From the NCBI RefSeq assembly GCF_006538165.1, contig NZ_BDLU01000063.1, forward strand, positions 186,001-250,000: a stretch of DNA of 64,000 bases, written 5' to 3'. How positions within the stretch are numbered: the first letter of the stretch is position 1; each line of letters starts with the position of its first letter. Both the position numbers and the translations under genes were made by a program. Source of the stretch: Komagataeibacter diospyri (GTDB lineage Bacteria > Pseudomonadota > Alphaproteobacteria > Acetobacterales > Acetobacteraceae). Positions 26,693-35,460 of the stretch are shown piece after piece. The notes beneath the pieces were generated by a model. The model was not told the origin of the DNA. It worked only from the letters and a program-made list of their open reading frames with translations, and did no database searches.

Positions 26693-27301
26693 TCAGTCCT
26701 CGTCGTGTTCGCTCATCTGGTCAGCGGGATGGCGTACCGGTGGGACGGCATTGCGGGGGGGGCGGTTTTCGATATGGCGGCGCATGAAGTGGGTCGCGAT
26801 ATCCGCCAGTTCAATGAACTGGTCCGCCTGACGGCGCAGTTCGTCGCCAATCAGTGGCGGCGAAGTCTTGATCGACCCGACCACGGTGGTGCGCACGCCC
26901 TGACGCTGCATGGATTCCAGCAGGCGGCGGAAATCCGAATCCCCGCTGAACAGGACGGCATGATCTATGTGCGGGGCCATTTCCATCATGTCCACCGCCA
27001 GTTCCACATCCATGTTGCCCCGCACGCGGCGGCGGCCGTTATGGTCGATGAACTCACGCGCGTTCTTTGTGACGAGTGAGTAGCCGTTATAGACAAGCCA
27101 GTCGGTCAGCGGTTTGAGGGGTGAATATTCCTCGGTGTCCAGGACGGCGGAATAATAATAGGCACGCAGTACATTCGACTTGGAACGGAAAAACTGCAGC
27201 AGCTTGCGGTAATCGACCTCAAATCCAAGATTGCGGGATGCGGAGTACAGACTGGTGCCGTCTATAAAAAGACAAAGCCGCTCCTGAGATTGAAAAAACA
27301 T
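26693..27301 (-). CDS. NYN (LabA/DUF88-type) domain protein
   Basis: This 202-residue protein is a PIN-like NYN domain, a fold usually associated with RNA cleavage. Acidic catalytic positions are visible in CLFIDGTSLYSASRNLGF, RGNMDVELAVDMMEM and VLFSGDSDFRRLLESMQRQG. The polar C-terminal tail (residues about 175-202) is rich in Arg, Pro and Asp/Glu. The target RNA is unknown. It starts at an ATG at 27301 and diverges from folK. The 190 bp between them include an AT-rich patch near 27340-27380 that likely holds both promoters. Confidence 0.88.
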   Translation of the reverse strand: MFFQSQERLCLFIDGTSLYSASRNLGFEVDYRKLLQFFRSKSNVLRAYYYSAVLDTEEYSPLKPLTDWLVYNGYSLVTKNAREFIDHNGRRRVRGNMDVELAVDMMEMAPHIDHAVLFSGDSDFRRLLESMQRQGVRTTVVGSIKTSPPLIGDELRRQADQFIELADIATHFMRRHIENRPPRNAVPPVRHPADQMSEHDED

Positions 27302-27495
27302 TTATGGTCTGTCCCTGAAACAAAAAAAGTGAATACGTCACAGCCGTGTTAAAATTTGCGTTGCATGTATTCTGCCGCGCAGTGAAAGTTGTCTGGCAGA
27401 AATGAACCCTGCATACATAGAAGCTGGATCCATTCCGGAAGTTCCCTATGCGGGGATTACTAACCGACAGCAACCGTCCGGGACACTGTTTTCAC

Positions 27496-28032
27496 ATGAC
27501 AATGCTGCAATCTGCCTCCAGTTCTGGCGATATAACAATTGCTGTGGGTGCCAACCTGCCACGTGAAAGTGGTGAAACTGCGGCTGAGACCTGCCTCTGG
27601 GCGGTGGGCCAGCTTGCATGCCTGCCCGGCCTGTCGGTGGTGGCGGTTTCGCGCTGGTATGAAAGCGCGCCGGTGCCCCCTTCGGGCCAGCCGCCTTATG
27701 TAAACGGAGTCGTGCGGCTGTCGGGGCAGGTGGGCCCGGCATGGCTGCTGGCGCGCCTGCATGAAATCGAGGCTGCGGCCGGACGCAGGCGCACGGTGGC
27801 CAATGCCGCCCGCCCGCTTGACCTTGACATCATCACCATGGGCGGCCTTGTGCGCGCCAGCCCCGATCCCGTCGTGCCACACCCGCGCGCGACCGGGCGA
27901 GCCTTCGTGCTGCTGCCGCTGCGTGATGTCATGCCGGACTGGCGCGACCCGGTGACGGGGCGGGGGATCGATACTTTCCTGCCCGGTATCGCCGGGCAGG
28001 AGATCACGGCCATGCCCGTGCGCGCCGAGTGA
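27496..28032 (+). CDS. folK: 2-amino-4-hydroxy-6-hydroxymethyldihydropteridine pyrophosphokinase
   Basis: HPPK transfers pyrophosphate from ATP to the pterin, one step before dihydropteroate synthase in folate synthesis. The 178-residue product shows the conserved SRWYESAPVPP, QPPYVNGVVRL, and the signature RPLDLDIITMG with VPHPRATGRAFVLLPL. I use the ATG at 27496; another ATG follows at 27502 and an upstream start at 27448 is in frame, and none has a clear ribosome-binding site. The gene stands between the NYN gene and rpoZ with no folB or folP next to it. Confidence 0.93.
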   Translation: MTMLQSASSSGDITIAVGANLPRESGETAAETCLWAVGQLACLPGLSVVAVSRWYESAPVPPSGQPPYVNGVVRLSGQVGPAWLLARLHEIEAAAGRRRTVANAARPLDLDIITMGGLVRASPDPVVPHPRATGRAFVLLPLRDVMPDWRDPVTGRGIDTFLPGIAGQEITAMPVRAE

Positions 28033-28036
28033 ATGC

Positions 28037-28065
28037 TTGCATCAGGACAGGGCTGGGGGTAGTAA
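28037..28065 (+). promoter_or_regulatory. candidate promoter of rpoZ-rsh
   Basis: TTGCAT (28037-28042) and TAGTAA (28060-28065) are 17 bp apart in the only gap upstream of rpoZ. The -10 match is weak. Confidence 0.3.
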
Positions 28066-28113
28066 GGTAAATTCTGATCAACACAACCAATTAATAACCG
28101 GAGTTCAGGCCTG

Positions 28114-28509
28114 ATGGCACGCGTCACTGTCGAGGACTGCGTTGAGCGGGTTCCCAATCGTTTTGAACTGGTGCTGCTGGCGGCCCAGCGTGCACGCGCC
28201 CTGTCGCGCGGCGAGGAAATGACGATTGACCGCGACAACGACAAGAACCCCGTTGTTGCCCTGCGTGAGATCGCGGACCAGACCGTGGGTCTGGACCAGA
28301 TCCGCAGCGACCTCATCCGCTCGCTGGCCCGCGCGCCGGAACCCGAGCCTGCCGATGAGGAAGTGGTCGACCTGATCCCGACCGAGCAGAACATCTTCGG
28401 CCTGCAGGATGTCTCGGCCGAGGAAGAGGCACGCAATTCCAGCAGCGGCATGTCGGCTGAAGAACTTGAGGCCTCGGTCGAGGCGGCCCTGAGTGGACGG
28501 GGTCGGTAA
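28114..28509 (+). CDS. rpoZ: RNA polymerase subunit omega
   Basis: The omega subunit helps the assembly of RNA polymerase around beta-prime. This 131-residue product carries the conserved core [20 protein letters not shown] and [10 protein letters not shown] with [14 protein letters not shown], plus an acidic C-terminal extension seen in alphaproteobacteria. The gene is followed 21 bp later by rsh, the usual rpoZ-spoT/rsh order. The pairing is functional as well as genetic, since omega contributes to the ppGpp site on the polymerase in other proteobacteria. The ATG is preceded by CCGGAGTTCAGGCCTG. Confidence 0.97.
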   Translation: MARVTVEDCVERVPNRFELVLLAAQRARALSRGEEMTIDRDNDKNPVVALREIADQTVGLDQIRSDLIRSLARAPEPEPADEEVVDLIPTEQNIFGLQDVSAEEEARNSSSGMSAEELEASVEAALSGRGR

Positions 28510-28530
28510 CATCTGACGAAGGGGTGGAAG

Positions 28531-30855
28531 GTGACTGACCCGGTCAGATCGGAAACGACATCTTCCTCCATGCCCGTGCCTGTCACGGGCGGAGTGACGG
28601 CAGGCGCTGCCGCCCTTCCCGCCACGCGGGGGGAAGGGGAACGCGTGGTTTCATGCGACGGCCTGATCCGTCGCGTTCTGGCGTATGATCCCGGCGCCGA
28701 TACGGACCTGATCCGCCGCGCATTTGATGTGGCGCTGGCCGCCCATGCAGGGCAGGCGCGCGACAACGGTGATCCCTACATTACCCATCCGCTGGCTGTC
28801 GCCAACATACTGGCGGGCTTTCACCTTGATACCGCCTCGATCATCACGGCGCTGCTGCATGATACGATCGAGGATACGGGTGTCACCCAGCAGCAGTTGC
28901 GCAGCGAATTCGGCAACACCGTTGCCGAACTGGTGGATGGCGTCACCAAGCTGACACGGCTGGAACTGCAGTCGGACCGTACCAAGCAGGCGGAAAACTT
29001 CCGCAAGCTGGTGCTGGCCATGTCGCGCGACATCCGCGTGCTGCTGGTCAAGCTGGCCGATCGCCTGCACAACATGCGCACGCTGCATTATGTCCAGCGT
29101 CTGGACCGACGCCAGCGCATCGCGCGCGAGACCATGGAAATCTACGCCCCCCTTGCCGGCCGTATCGGCATGGACAAGGTGAAGGTGGAACTGCAGAACC
29201 TGTCGTTCGCGGCGCTTGAGCCGGAGGCGATGGCGACCATCCGCGCGCGCCTGAATTACCTGCGCGGGCAGGGTGCTGATGTAATCGAGGAAATCCGTCG
29301 CGAACTTCAGGCCCTGTGCGCGCAGGCCGGACTTGAGGGCGTGGAAGTGACGGGGCGTGAAAAGACGCCCTATTCCATCTGGGAAAAGATGCAGCGGCGC
29401 AATGTCGCGTTTGAACAGCTGTCCGACATCATGGCATTCCGTATCATGGTGCCGACGCGGGAAGCCTGTTACGTGGCCCTTGGCGCGGTGCATGCGGCCT
29501 ATCCGGTCATTGCCGGGCGGTTCAAGGACTATATCTCCACCCCCAAGGCCAACGGTTACCAGAGCCTGCATACCGGTGTGACCCTGCGCCATCCGCGCAA
29601 CCAGAAGATCGAGGTCCAGATCCGCACGCCGGAAATGCACGACGTCGCCGAAAACGGTGTTGCGTCGCACTGGCTGTACAAACAACTGCCCGATGCCGCG
29701 ACGGGCAAGGAGACGAAGGGCGTCGTCTCCGGCCTGCGCTGGGTGCAGGACCTGCTCGATATCCTTGAGGACTCGGCAGCTCCCGATGAGTTTCTTGAGA
29801 ACACCAAGCTTGAACTCTATCAGGATCAGGTTTTCTGCTTTACGCCCAAGGGGCAGCTGATTTCGCTGCCACGTGGGGCGACGCCGGTCGATTTCGCCTA
29901 TGCCGTGCACAGCCAGGTGGGCGACAGCTGCGTTGGCGCGCGCATCAATGGCCGTCTCATGCCGTTGCGCCATGAATTGCAGAATGGGGATCAGGTCGAG
30001 ATCATGACCGCGCGCGGGGGCACGCCCTCGCCGTCATGGGAACGCTTTGTCGTCACGGGCAAGGCACGCGCGCGTATTCGCCGCCATGTGGCGCTGCAGC
30101 AGCGCGAGGCCCATCTGGAAAGTGGCCGTGTGGCGCTGGCCAAGGCCTTCCGGCAGGAAGGCGTGGATGGATCGGAAAAGGTGCTGGACAGCCTGCTCAG
30201 GGACCTGCGCCTGCAATCGGTGCCCGACCTGTATGTGGCGGTGGGCAATGGCAACCAGTCCGCGCGTGAGGTCGTGCAGCTTGCCTATCCCGAACTGCGG
30301 CGTGCGCCGCGTGCGCCGCGCATGGTGCCGGGGCTGTCCATGCGCGCGCCCACGGGCGCGCCCGGTGGGGCCGCGGGGCGGCGCAAGCCTGCGGCGGGCA
30401 TGGCGCTGGCGGGGGTGGGCGCTGGCATGGCGGTGCATTTCGCCGGGTGCTGCCATCCGCTGCCCGGTGACCGGATCGTGGGTATCGTGTCCACCGGCAA
30501 GGGGATTACGGTCCACACGCTGGGATGCCAGACGCTGGAAACCTTTGCCGCGACTCCTGAACGGTTCATGGACCTTGACTGGGATTACGACCTGATCGCG
30601 CGCAACGCCACCGGGCATTACACCGGGCGGCTGAGCGTGGTGACGGCCAATGAACCGGCCATGCTGGCGACGCTGACCAATATCGCCGCCAAGCATGAAG
30701 GCGTGCTGGTCAACCTGCGTATCGTCAACCGCCAGCTTGAATTCATGGAAATCCTTGCCGATATCGAGGTCCGGGATCTCCGCCACCTGACCGCCATCAT
30801 GGTGGCGCTGCGCGCGGCGCGTGGTGTGGTGCAGGTTGAACGGGCCAGGGGGTAG
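28531..30855 (+). CDS. bifunctional (p)ppGpp synthetase/hydrolase (Rsh)
   Basis: This 774-residue stringent-response enzyme both makes and degrades (p)ppGpp. The hydrolase domain has YITHPLAVANIL and TALLHDTIEDTG (HD motif), then KLADRLHNMRTL. The synthetase domain has DIMAFRIMVPT and FKDYISTPKANGYQSLHTGV. A TGS domain follows (CFTPKGQLISLPRGATPVDF), then a zinc-finger/CC segment (VHFAGCCHPLPGD) and a C-terminal ACT domain. Both catalytic halves look intact. Alphaproteobacteria typically carry this single long Rsh in place of RelA plus SpoT. The GTG at 28531 with GAAGGGG upstream is the best start; an ATG lies 13 codons later. Confidence 0.96.
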   Translation: MTDPVRSETTSSSMPVPVTGGVTAGAAALPATRGEGERVVSCDGLIRRVLAYDPGADTDLIRRAFDVALAAHAGQARDNGDPYITHPLAVANILAGFHLDTASIITALLHDTIEDTGVTQQQLRSEFGNTVAELVDGVTKLTRLELQSDRTKQAENFRKLVLAMSRDIRVLLVKLADRLHNMRTLHYVQRLDRRQRIARETMEIYAPLAGRIGMDKVKVELQNLSFAALEPEAMATIRARLNYLRGQGADVIEEIRRELQALCAQAGLEGVEVTGREKTPYSIWEKMQRRNVAFEQLSDIMAFRIMVPTREACYVALGAVHAAYPVIAGRFKDYISTPKANGYQSLHTGVTLRHPRNQKIEVQIRTPEMHDVAENGVASHWLYKQLPDAATGKETKGVVSGLRWVQDLLDILEDSAAPDEFLENTKLELYQDQVFCFTPKGQLISLPRGATPVDFAYAVHSQVGDSCVGARINGRLMPLRHELQNGDQVEIMTARGGTPSPSWERFVVTGKARARIRRHVALQQREAHLESGRVALAKAFRQEGVDGSEKVLDSLLRDLRLQSVPDLYVAVGNGNQSAREVVQLAYPELRRAPRAPRMVPGLSMRAPTGAPGGAAGRRKPAAGMALAGVGAGMAVHFAGCCHPLPGDRIVGIVSTGKGITVHTLGCQTLETFAATPERFMDLDWDYDLIARNATGHYTGRLSVVTANEPAMLATLTNIAAKHEGVLVNLRIVNRQLEFMEILADIEVRDLRHLTAIMVALRAARGVVQVERARG

Positions 30856-30858
30856 GTC

Positions 30859-31272
30859 ATGCTGATCGGTATCGGGTCGGACCTGTGTGACGCAAGGCGG
30901 ATCGAAACCGTCCTTGCGCAGCATGGCGCGCGGTTCGAGCAGCGGGTCTTTACCGTAACCGAACGCGCCGCGGCCGGTCGCAGGCAGGGAACGGCGCGGC
31001 TGGGAACCTACGCCAAGCGGTGGGCGGCGAAGGAAGCCTGCGCCAAGGCGCTGGGCACCGGTTTCGCACAAGGTGTGTTCCATCGTGACATGGGGGTTGA
31101 AAACCTGCCGACCGGCCAGCCGGTCATGCGGCTGACGGGCGGGGCGCTGGCGCGTCTGGACGTGCTGGTGCCTGATGGGTATGTGGCGCGGGTTTTCCTG
31201 ACCATGACCGATGAACATCCCTATGCCTTCGCACAGGTCATGATCATGGCGGAAAAGGCCAGCGGACCCTGA
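30859..31272 (+). CDS. acpS: holo-[acyl-carrier-protein] synthase
   Basis: AcpS attaches 4'-phosphopantetheine to acyl carrier protein, activating fatty-acid synthesis. The 137-residue product has the metal-binding Asp in [14 protein letters not shown] and the signature [16 protein letters not shown] with the catalytic Glu. The C-terminal [20 protein letters not shown] is typical. It begins 3 bp after the rsh stop codon, so the two are co-transcribed. Length is near normal. Confidence 0.95.
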   Translation: MLIGIGSDLCDARRIETVLAQHGARFEQRVFTVTERAAAGRRQGTARLGTYAKRWAAKEACAKALGTGFAQGVFHRDMGVENLPTGQPVMRLTGGALARLDVLVPDGYVARVFLTMTDEHPYAFAQVMIMAEKASGP

Positions 31273-31300
31273 TCACCTGTCGTGCCCGTATGGGCAATGC

Positions 31301-31329
31301 TTGACAGGGGAGGGGTGCGTGGGCTTGAT
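31301..31329 (+). promoter_or_regulatory. candidate promoter of lepB-rnc-era
   Basis: A consensus -35 box TTGACA (31301-31306) lies 17 bp from CTTGAT (31324-31329), about 65 bp before lepB. The -10 match is only 3 of 6. Confidence 0.4.
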
Positions 31330-31392
31330 CCGCACGTTATTCGTCCGGCGTTGCCTGTCCGGTCGATGCCAGATCCGGATTGAAGAATAATT

Positions 31393-32205
31393 ATGCCAAT
31401 GGACGATAACAAGACGATTTCCTCCCCATCGGGACCAGACGCGGCGCGTCGGGACGGTGGCCTGCTGGACCTTGTGCGTACCGTCGTGATTGCCGGTATT
31501 CTGGCCATCAGCGTGCGCACGGTACTGTTCGAACCATTCAACATCCCGTCCGGTTCCATGATCCCGACACTGCAGGTGGGGGATTACGTGTGGGTGGCCA
31601 AATACAGCTATGGCTATTCGCGCTATGCGCTGCCCGGTTCCCCCAACCTGTTCGAGGGGCGGATCTTCAGCAGCGCCCCGCATCGTGGCGATGTGGCGGT
31701 GTTCCGTTTTACCAAGGACACGTCCATCGATTACATCAAGCGGATCGTCGGCCTGCCAGGTGACACGGTGCAGATGCGCGAAGGGAAGCTGTTCCTGAAC
31801 GGGCAGCAGGTCCCGCGTGAGCCGGAAGGCGAATACACCGCGATAGACGAACACCGTACCCATATGGATGGCGAGCGTTACCGTGAAATCCTGCCCGGTA
31901 GTGGTGGCCATGGCCCGGTTGCCCACGACATCCTGAAACTGACGGATGAAGGGGGGAAGAACGATACCCCGGAATACGTCGTGCCGCCGGGCTATTTCTT
32001 CGCCATGGGCGACAATCGTGATGACAGTGCCGACAGTCGCTTCATGGGCGATGAACCGCAGGACCTTGGCTTCGTTCCGATGGAAAACCTGGTGGGACAG
32101 GCCAAATGGATCTTCATGTCTGTCGATAACGCCCATCCGTTCTGGCAGGTCTGGTACTGGCCGGTCGAGATCCGCTGGAACCGCCTGTTCATGGGGATCC
32201 ACTGA
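31393..32205 (+). CDS. lepB: signal peptidase I
   Basis: This inner-membrane protease removes signal peptides from exported proteins. The 270-residue product has one N-terminal membrane segment (about 28-45), the catalytic Ser55 in IPSGSMIPTLQVGD and the general-base Lys116 in TSIDYIKRIVGLPGD, followed by the GDNRDDSADSR box. It has a single membrane anchor, unlike the two of E. coli LepB, which is normal for alphaproteobacteria. Two ATGs (31393 and 31399) are possible starts. rnc begins 2 bp after its stop codon. Confidence 0.96.
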   Translation: MPMDDNKTISSPSGPDAARRDGGLLDLVRTVVIAGILAISVRTVLFEPFNIPSGSMIPTLQVGDYVWVAKYSYGYSRYALPGSPNLFEGRIFSSAPHRGDVAVFRFTKDTSIDYIKRIVGLPGDTVQMREGKLFLNGQQVPREPEGEYTAIDEHRTHMDGERYREILPGSGGHGPVAHDILKLTDEGGKNDTPEYVVPPGYFFAMGDNRDDSADSRFMGDEPQDLGFVPMENLVGQAKWIFMSVDNAHPFWQVWYWPVEIRWNRLFMGIH

Positions 32206-32207
32206 CC

Positions 32208-32984
32208 ATGACGGCCGAACGCGTGCCTGCGGCGGAAATTACCCGGCTGGAGGCGTGTCTGGGGTATCATTTCACGCGGGGCGACCTGCTTTTGCGCGCG
32301 CTGACCCATCGTTCCGCAGCGCATGAGCGCAATGGGGGCCGCCGCGCACGCCAGAACGTGGCAAGGCGCGGGGCCGGGTCCAATGAACGGCTGGAGTTCA
32401 TAGGCGACCGGGTGCTTGGCCTGCTGATGGCCGAATGGCTGCTCGAACGCTTCCCCGATGAGCAGGAGGGTGCGCTTGGTCCCCGTCATGCGCATCTCGT
32501 CTCCCGCACCGTGCTGGCGCAGGTGGCCCACGTCATGGGCCTGCAGTCGGCGCTGGACGTGGCCGAGCACGAAGCTCGCGCGGGCGTACGCCAGATGGCC
32601 AACGTGCTGGCCGATGCGGTCGAGGCCATACTGGGGGCCATGTACCTGGATGGCGGGCTGGATCCTGCCCGCGCTTTCGTGCGGCGGATGTGGAATGAAT
32701 CCATCGTGGCCCAGGCACGTCCGCCCAAGGACCCCAAGACCGCATTGCAGGAATGGGTGCTGGGGCGGGGGCTGCCGCTGCCGCAGTACCGCGTGGTGTC
32801 CGCCGACGGGCCATCGCATGCGCCGCGTTTCGTCATTGCGGTGGACGCGCAGGGAAAAACCGGGCAGGGGATCGCGGGCAGCAAGCGCGCGGCCGAAAGC
32901 GATGCCGCATCGGACCTGCTGCGCCAGCTTGGCGCGGGCGGACAGGCCACTTCTTCCACCGACCGCAAGGGGCAGGGACAATGA
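32208..32984 (+). CDS. rnc: ribonuclease III
   Basis: RNase III cleaves double-stranded RNA, including rRNA precursors. The 258-residue product has the catalytic signature NERLEFIGDRVLGLL (E63 and D67, matching E. coli E41 and D45), ADAVEAILGAMYLDGG with the second metal-binding pair, and a C-terminal double-stranded RNA-binding domain (KTALQEWVLGRGLPLPQYRV and GSKRAAESDAASDLLRQLG). An unusual basic insertion (NGGRRARQNVARRGAG, residues 42-57) precedes the signature motif and is longer than in most relatives. The gene overlaps era by 4 bp (ATGA). Confidence 0.95.
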   Translation: MTAERVPAAEITRLEACLGYHFTRGDLLLRALTHRSAAHERNGGRRARQNVARRGAGSNERLEFIGDRVLGLLMAEWLLERFPDEQEGALGPRHAHLVSRTVLAQVAHVMGLQSALDVAEHEARAGVRQMANVLADAVEAILGAMYLDGGLDPARAFVRRMWNESIVAQARPPKDPKTALQEWVLGRGLPLPQYRVVSADGPSHAPRFVIAVDAQGKTGQGIAGSKRAAESDAASDLLRQLGAGGQATSSTDRKGQGQ

Positions 32985-33895
32985 CCGGGCACGATCAGGA
33001 CAACACGACACGCTGTGGCTTCGTGGCCATTGTGGGCGCGCCCAACGCGGGCAAGTCCACGCTGCTCAACCGCATGGCGGGCACCAAGCTTTCCATCGTC
33101 AGCCCCAAGGCGCAGACGACGCGGTTCAGGGTGCTGGGCATCCTCATGCGTGACCATGCCCAGATCCTGCTGGTGGATACGCCGGGTATCTTCCAGCCGC
33201 GGCGCAAGCTGGACCGCGCCATGGTTGCTGCCGCGTGGACGGGATCGGAAGATGCCGACATCACGCTGCTGATCGTGGATGCGCGCGCGGGCATGACGGA
33301 TGCGCTGCGGGCGATTGCGACCAGGCTTGCACAGCAGAAGCGCAGGCTGTGGCTGGTGCTGAACAAGACCGACCTGGTGAAGCGTGATGCCCTGCTGCCG
33401 CTGACGGCGGAACTGTCCGCCATCCTGCCGGTCGAACACGTGTTCATGGTCAGCGCGCGTTCGGGCGAAGGGGTGGATGACCTGCTGGACCGTCTGGCCG
33501 CCGACCTGCCGGTGGGGCCGTGCCTGTATCCGGAAGATGACCTGACCGACCTGCCGGACCGCCTGCTTGCAGCCGAACTGGTGCGCGAACAGATCTTCCT
33601 GCAGACGCATGAGGAAGTGCCCTATGCCGCCACAGCCGAAACCGAAGGCTTTGCCGAACGGCCTGACGGGTCGGTGCGCATTGATGTCACGATCTATGTG
33701 GCGCGGGCTTCGCACAAGGCCATCCTGATTGGCGAACGCGGCAGCCGGATTCGCGCGATTGGCGAAAAGGCGCGCCATGAACTGACGCGGCTGCTGGGGC
33801 GTAAATGCCATCTTTTCCTGAATGTGAAGGAACGCGCGGGATGGGATGAGGAGCGCGCCCGCCTGCGTGCGATCGGCCTGGATGATGCGTCCTGA
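32981..33895 (+). CDS. era: GTPase Era
   Basis: Era is a GTPase that helps mature the 30S ribosomal subunit by binding the 3' end of 16S rRNA. The 304-residue product has G1 GAPNAGKST, the G2 region AQTTRFRVLG, G3 DTPGI, G4 NKTD and G5 VSARSG, followed by a KH domain ending with LIGERGSRIRAIGEKARHEL and KCHLFLNVKERAGWDE. The ATG at 32981 overlaps the rnc stop codon, which fixes the start and implies translational coupling; the rnc-era pair is a long-conserved unit. Confidence 0.97.
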   Translation: MTGHDQDNTTRCGFVAIVGAPNAGKSTLLNRMAGTKLSIVSPKAQTTRFRVLGILMRDHAQILLVDTPGIFQPRRKLDRAMVAAAWTGSEDADITLLIVDARAGMTDALRAIATRLAQQKRRLWLVLNKTDLVKRDALLPLTAELSAILPVEHVFMVSARSGEGVDDLLDRLAADLPVGPCLYPEDDLTDLPDRLLAAELVREQIFLQTHEEVPYAATAETEGFAERPDGSVRIDVTIYVARASHKAILIGERGSRIRAIGEKARHELTRLLGRKCHLFLNVKERAGWDEERARLRAIGLDDAS

Positions 33896-33920
33896 ATCCT
33901 CAAAAGAGGGGTACATCGGC

Positions 33921-33949
33921 TTGTGGGGGGGGGCATCCCTCTATATGAC
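33921..33949 (+). promoter_or_regulatory. candidate promoter of pyrH-frr
   Basis: TTGTGG (33921-33926) is followed by TATATG (33942-33947, 15-bp spacing) or TATGAC (33944-33949, 17-bp spacing), about 65 bp upstream of pyrH. Confidence 0.35.
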
Positions 33950-34011
33950 AGGGCATGGCCGGGCGGCCTGCCCGTCCCTAGCCCTGTCTGCCTGACCTGC
34001 GCCGAGGACCA

Positions 34012-34752
34012 ATGACCCAGTCCGACACACTCCCCGTTCCCTCCTACAAGCGTGTCCTGCTGAAGGTATCAGGGGAAGCCCTGATGGGCAGTGGATCATA
34101 CGGGGTCGATCCCGCGACCGTTGACGCCATCGCGGCGGACGTTGCAGCCGTGGCCCGGACGGGGGTCGAAGTCTGCCTGGTCATTGGCGGCGGCAACATT
34201 TTCCGTGGCGTGGCGGCGGCAGCCCGCGGCATGGACCGCGCACAGGGCGATTACGCCGGTATGCTGGCGACCGTCATCAATGCCCTGCTCATGCAGAATT
34301 CGCTTGAACGCCATGGCGTGCCGACGCGGGTCATGACCGCCATCCACATGTCTTCCATCGCTGAACCCTATATCCGACGCCGCGCCGTGCGGCATATGGA
34401 AAAGGGGCGCGTCGTGATCTTCGCGGCGGGCACCGGCAACCCGTTCTTCACCACCGATACGGGGGCTGCGCTGCGTGCGGCGGAAATGGAATGCAACGCC
34501 CTGTTCAAGGGCACGCAGGTTGATGGCGTCTATTCCGCCGATCCGCGCAAGGTGCCCGATGCGAAGCGTTATGACACGCTGACATACCGTGACGTGCTGG
34601 CCAATGACCTGAACGTCATGGATGCGGCGGCGATCAGCCTTGCGCGTGAAAACCGGCTGCCTATCGTGGTATTCAATATCCATGGGAAGGATCCCTTCAG
34701 CCGCGTCATGCGTGGCGAGGGGCGTTTCACCACCATCGTGGCGGCTGACTGA
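34012..34752 (+). CDS. pyrH: UMP kinase
   Basis: UMP kinase phosphorylates UMP to UDP in pyrimidine synthesis; the bacterial enzyme is of the amino-acid-kinase fold. The 246-residue product shows [13 protein letters not shown] at the phosphate site, [31 protein letters not shown] and [14 protein letters not shown] [16 protein letters not shown], then [15 protein letters not shown]. The start is the ATG at 34012 after GAGGACCA. It opens the long pyrH-frr-uppS-cdsA-dxr-rseP-bamA series found in most proteobacteria. Confidence 0.97.
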   Translation: MTQSDTLPVPSYKRVLLKVSGEALMGSGSYGVDPATVDAIAADVAAVARTGVEVCLVIGGGNIFRGVAAAARGMDRAQGDYAGMLATVINALLMQNSLERHGVPTRVMTAIHMSSIAEPYIRRRAVRHMEKGRVVIFAAGTGNPFFTTDTGAALRAAEMECNALFKGTQVDGVYSADPRKVPDAKRYDTLTYRDVLANDLNVMDAAAISLARENRLPIVVFNIHGKDPFSRVMRGEGRFTTIVAAD

Positions 34753-34828
34753 AACCGGGCTGTCCCTGTCGCCCGTTCGCGGGTGCAGCCATGCCTGGTG
34801 GATCAAGAATCAAAAAAGGAGGGCCACA

Positions 34829-35395
34829 GTGTCTGTCGATCAGAAAACCTTGCTGGCGGATCTGACCCGCCGTATGGACGGCGCCATTGAAAGCCTGCGT
34901 CGTGATTTCGCGGGCCTGCGTTCAGGCCGTGCCAATCCGGCGCTGCTGGAACCCGTGCGCGTGGAAGCCTATGGCGGCGAAGTGCCGCTGACGCAGGTTG
35001 GCTCCATCGCCGTGCCGGAAGCGCGCATGCTGACGGTGCAGGTATGGGACCGGACCCTGGTGGGTGCTGTTGAACGCGGCATCCGTGATGCGGGACTTGG
35101 CCTGAACCCGGCGGCCGATGGGCAGACCGTGCGCGTGCCCATTCCCCAGCTGACGGCAGAACGCCGTAACGAACTGGCCCGGGCTGCGGGCAAGTATGCG
35201 GAAAACGGCAAGATCGCCGTACGTGGCGTGCGCCGTGACGGTATGGACCAGACCAAGAAGCTGGAAAAGAGCAGCGAGATCAGCGAAGACGATGTCAAGA
35301 CATGGTCGGACGCGATCCAGAAGCTGACCGACCAGTACGTCAAGCGCATTGATGACCTGCTGGTTGAAAAAGAACGCGAGATCAAGCAGGTCTGA
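34829..35395 (+). CDS. frr: ribosome recycling factor
   Basis: With EF-G this factor splits the post-termination ribosome. The 188-residue product shows the family core RDFAGLRSGRANPALLEPVR, EAYGGEVPLTQVGSIAVPEA and the C-terminal RRDGMDQTKKLEKSSEISED. The start is a GTG at 34829 with AAGGAGG eight bases upstream; the frame is open further upstream but without a site. Length matches the family. Confidence 0.97.
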   Translation: MSVDQKTLLADLTRRMDGAIESLRRDFAGLRSGRANPALLEPVRVEAYGGEVPLTQVGSIAVPEARMLTVQVWDRTLVGAVERGIRDAGLGLNPAADGQTVRVPIPQLTAERRNELARAAGKYAENGKIAVRGVRRDGMDQTKKLEKSSEISEDDVKTWSDAIQKLTDQYVKRIDDLLVEKEREIKQV

Positions 35396-35460
35396 TCAAT
35401 CCGTGAATGCCGTAACCCCTGTGCTCCATAGTGTGCGTGACTGAGGAGGGCGATCAGGTC

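Noticed and set aside
28651..29973. 440-codon open frame antisense to rsh
   Set aside because: It lies wholly under a conserved gene and has no recognisable protein features.
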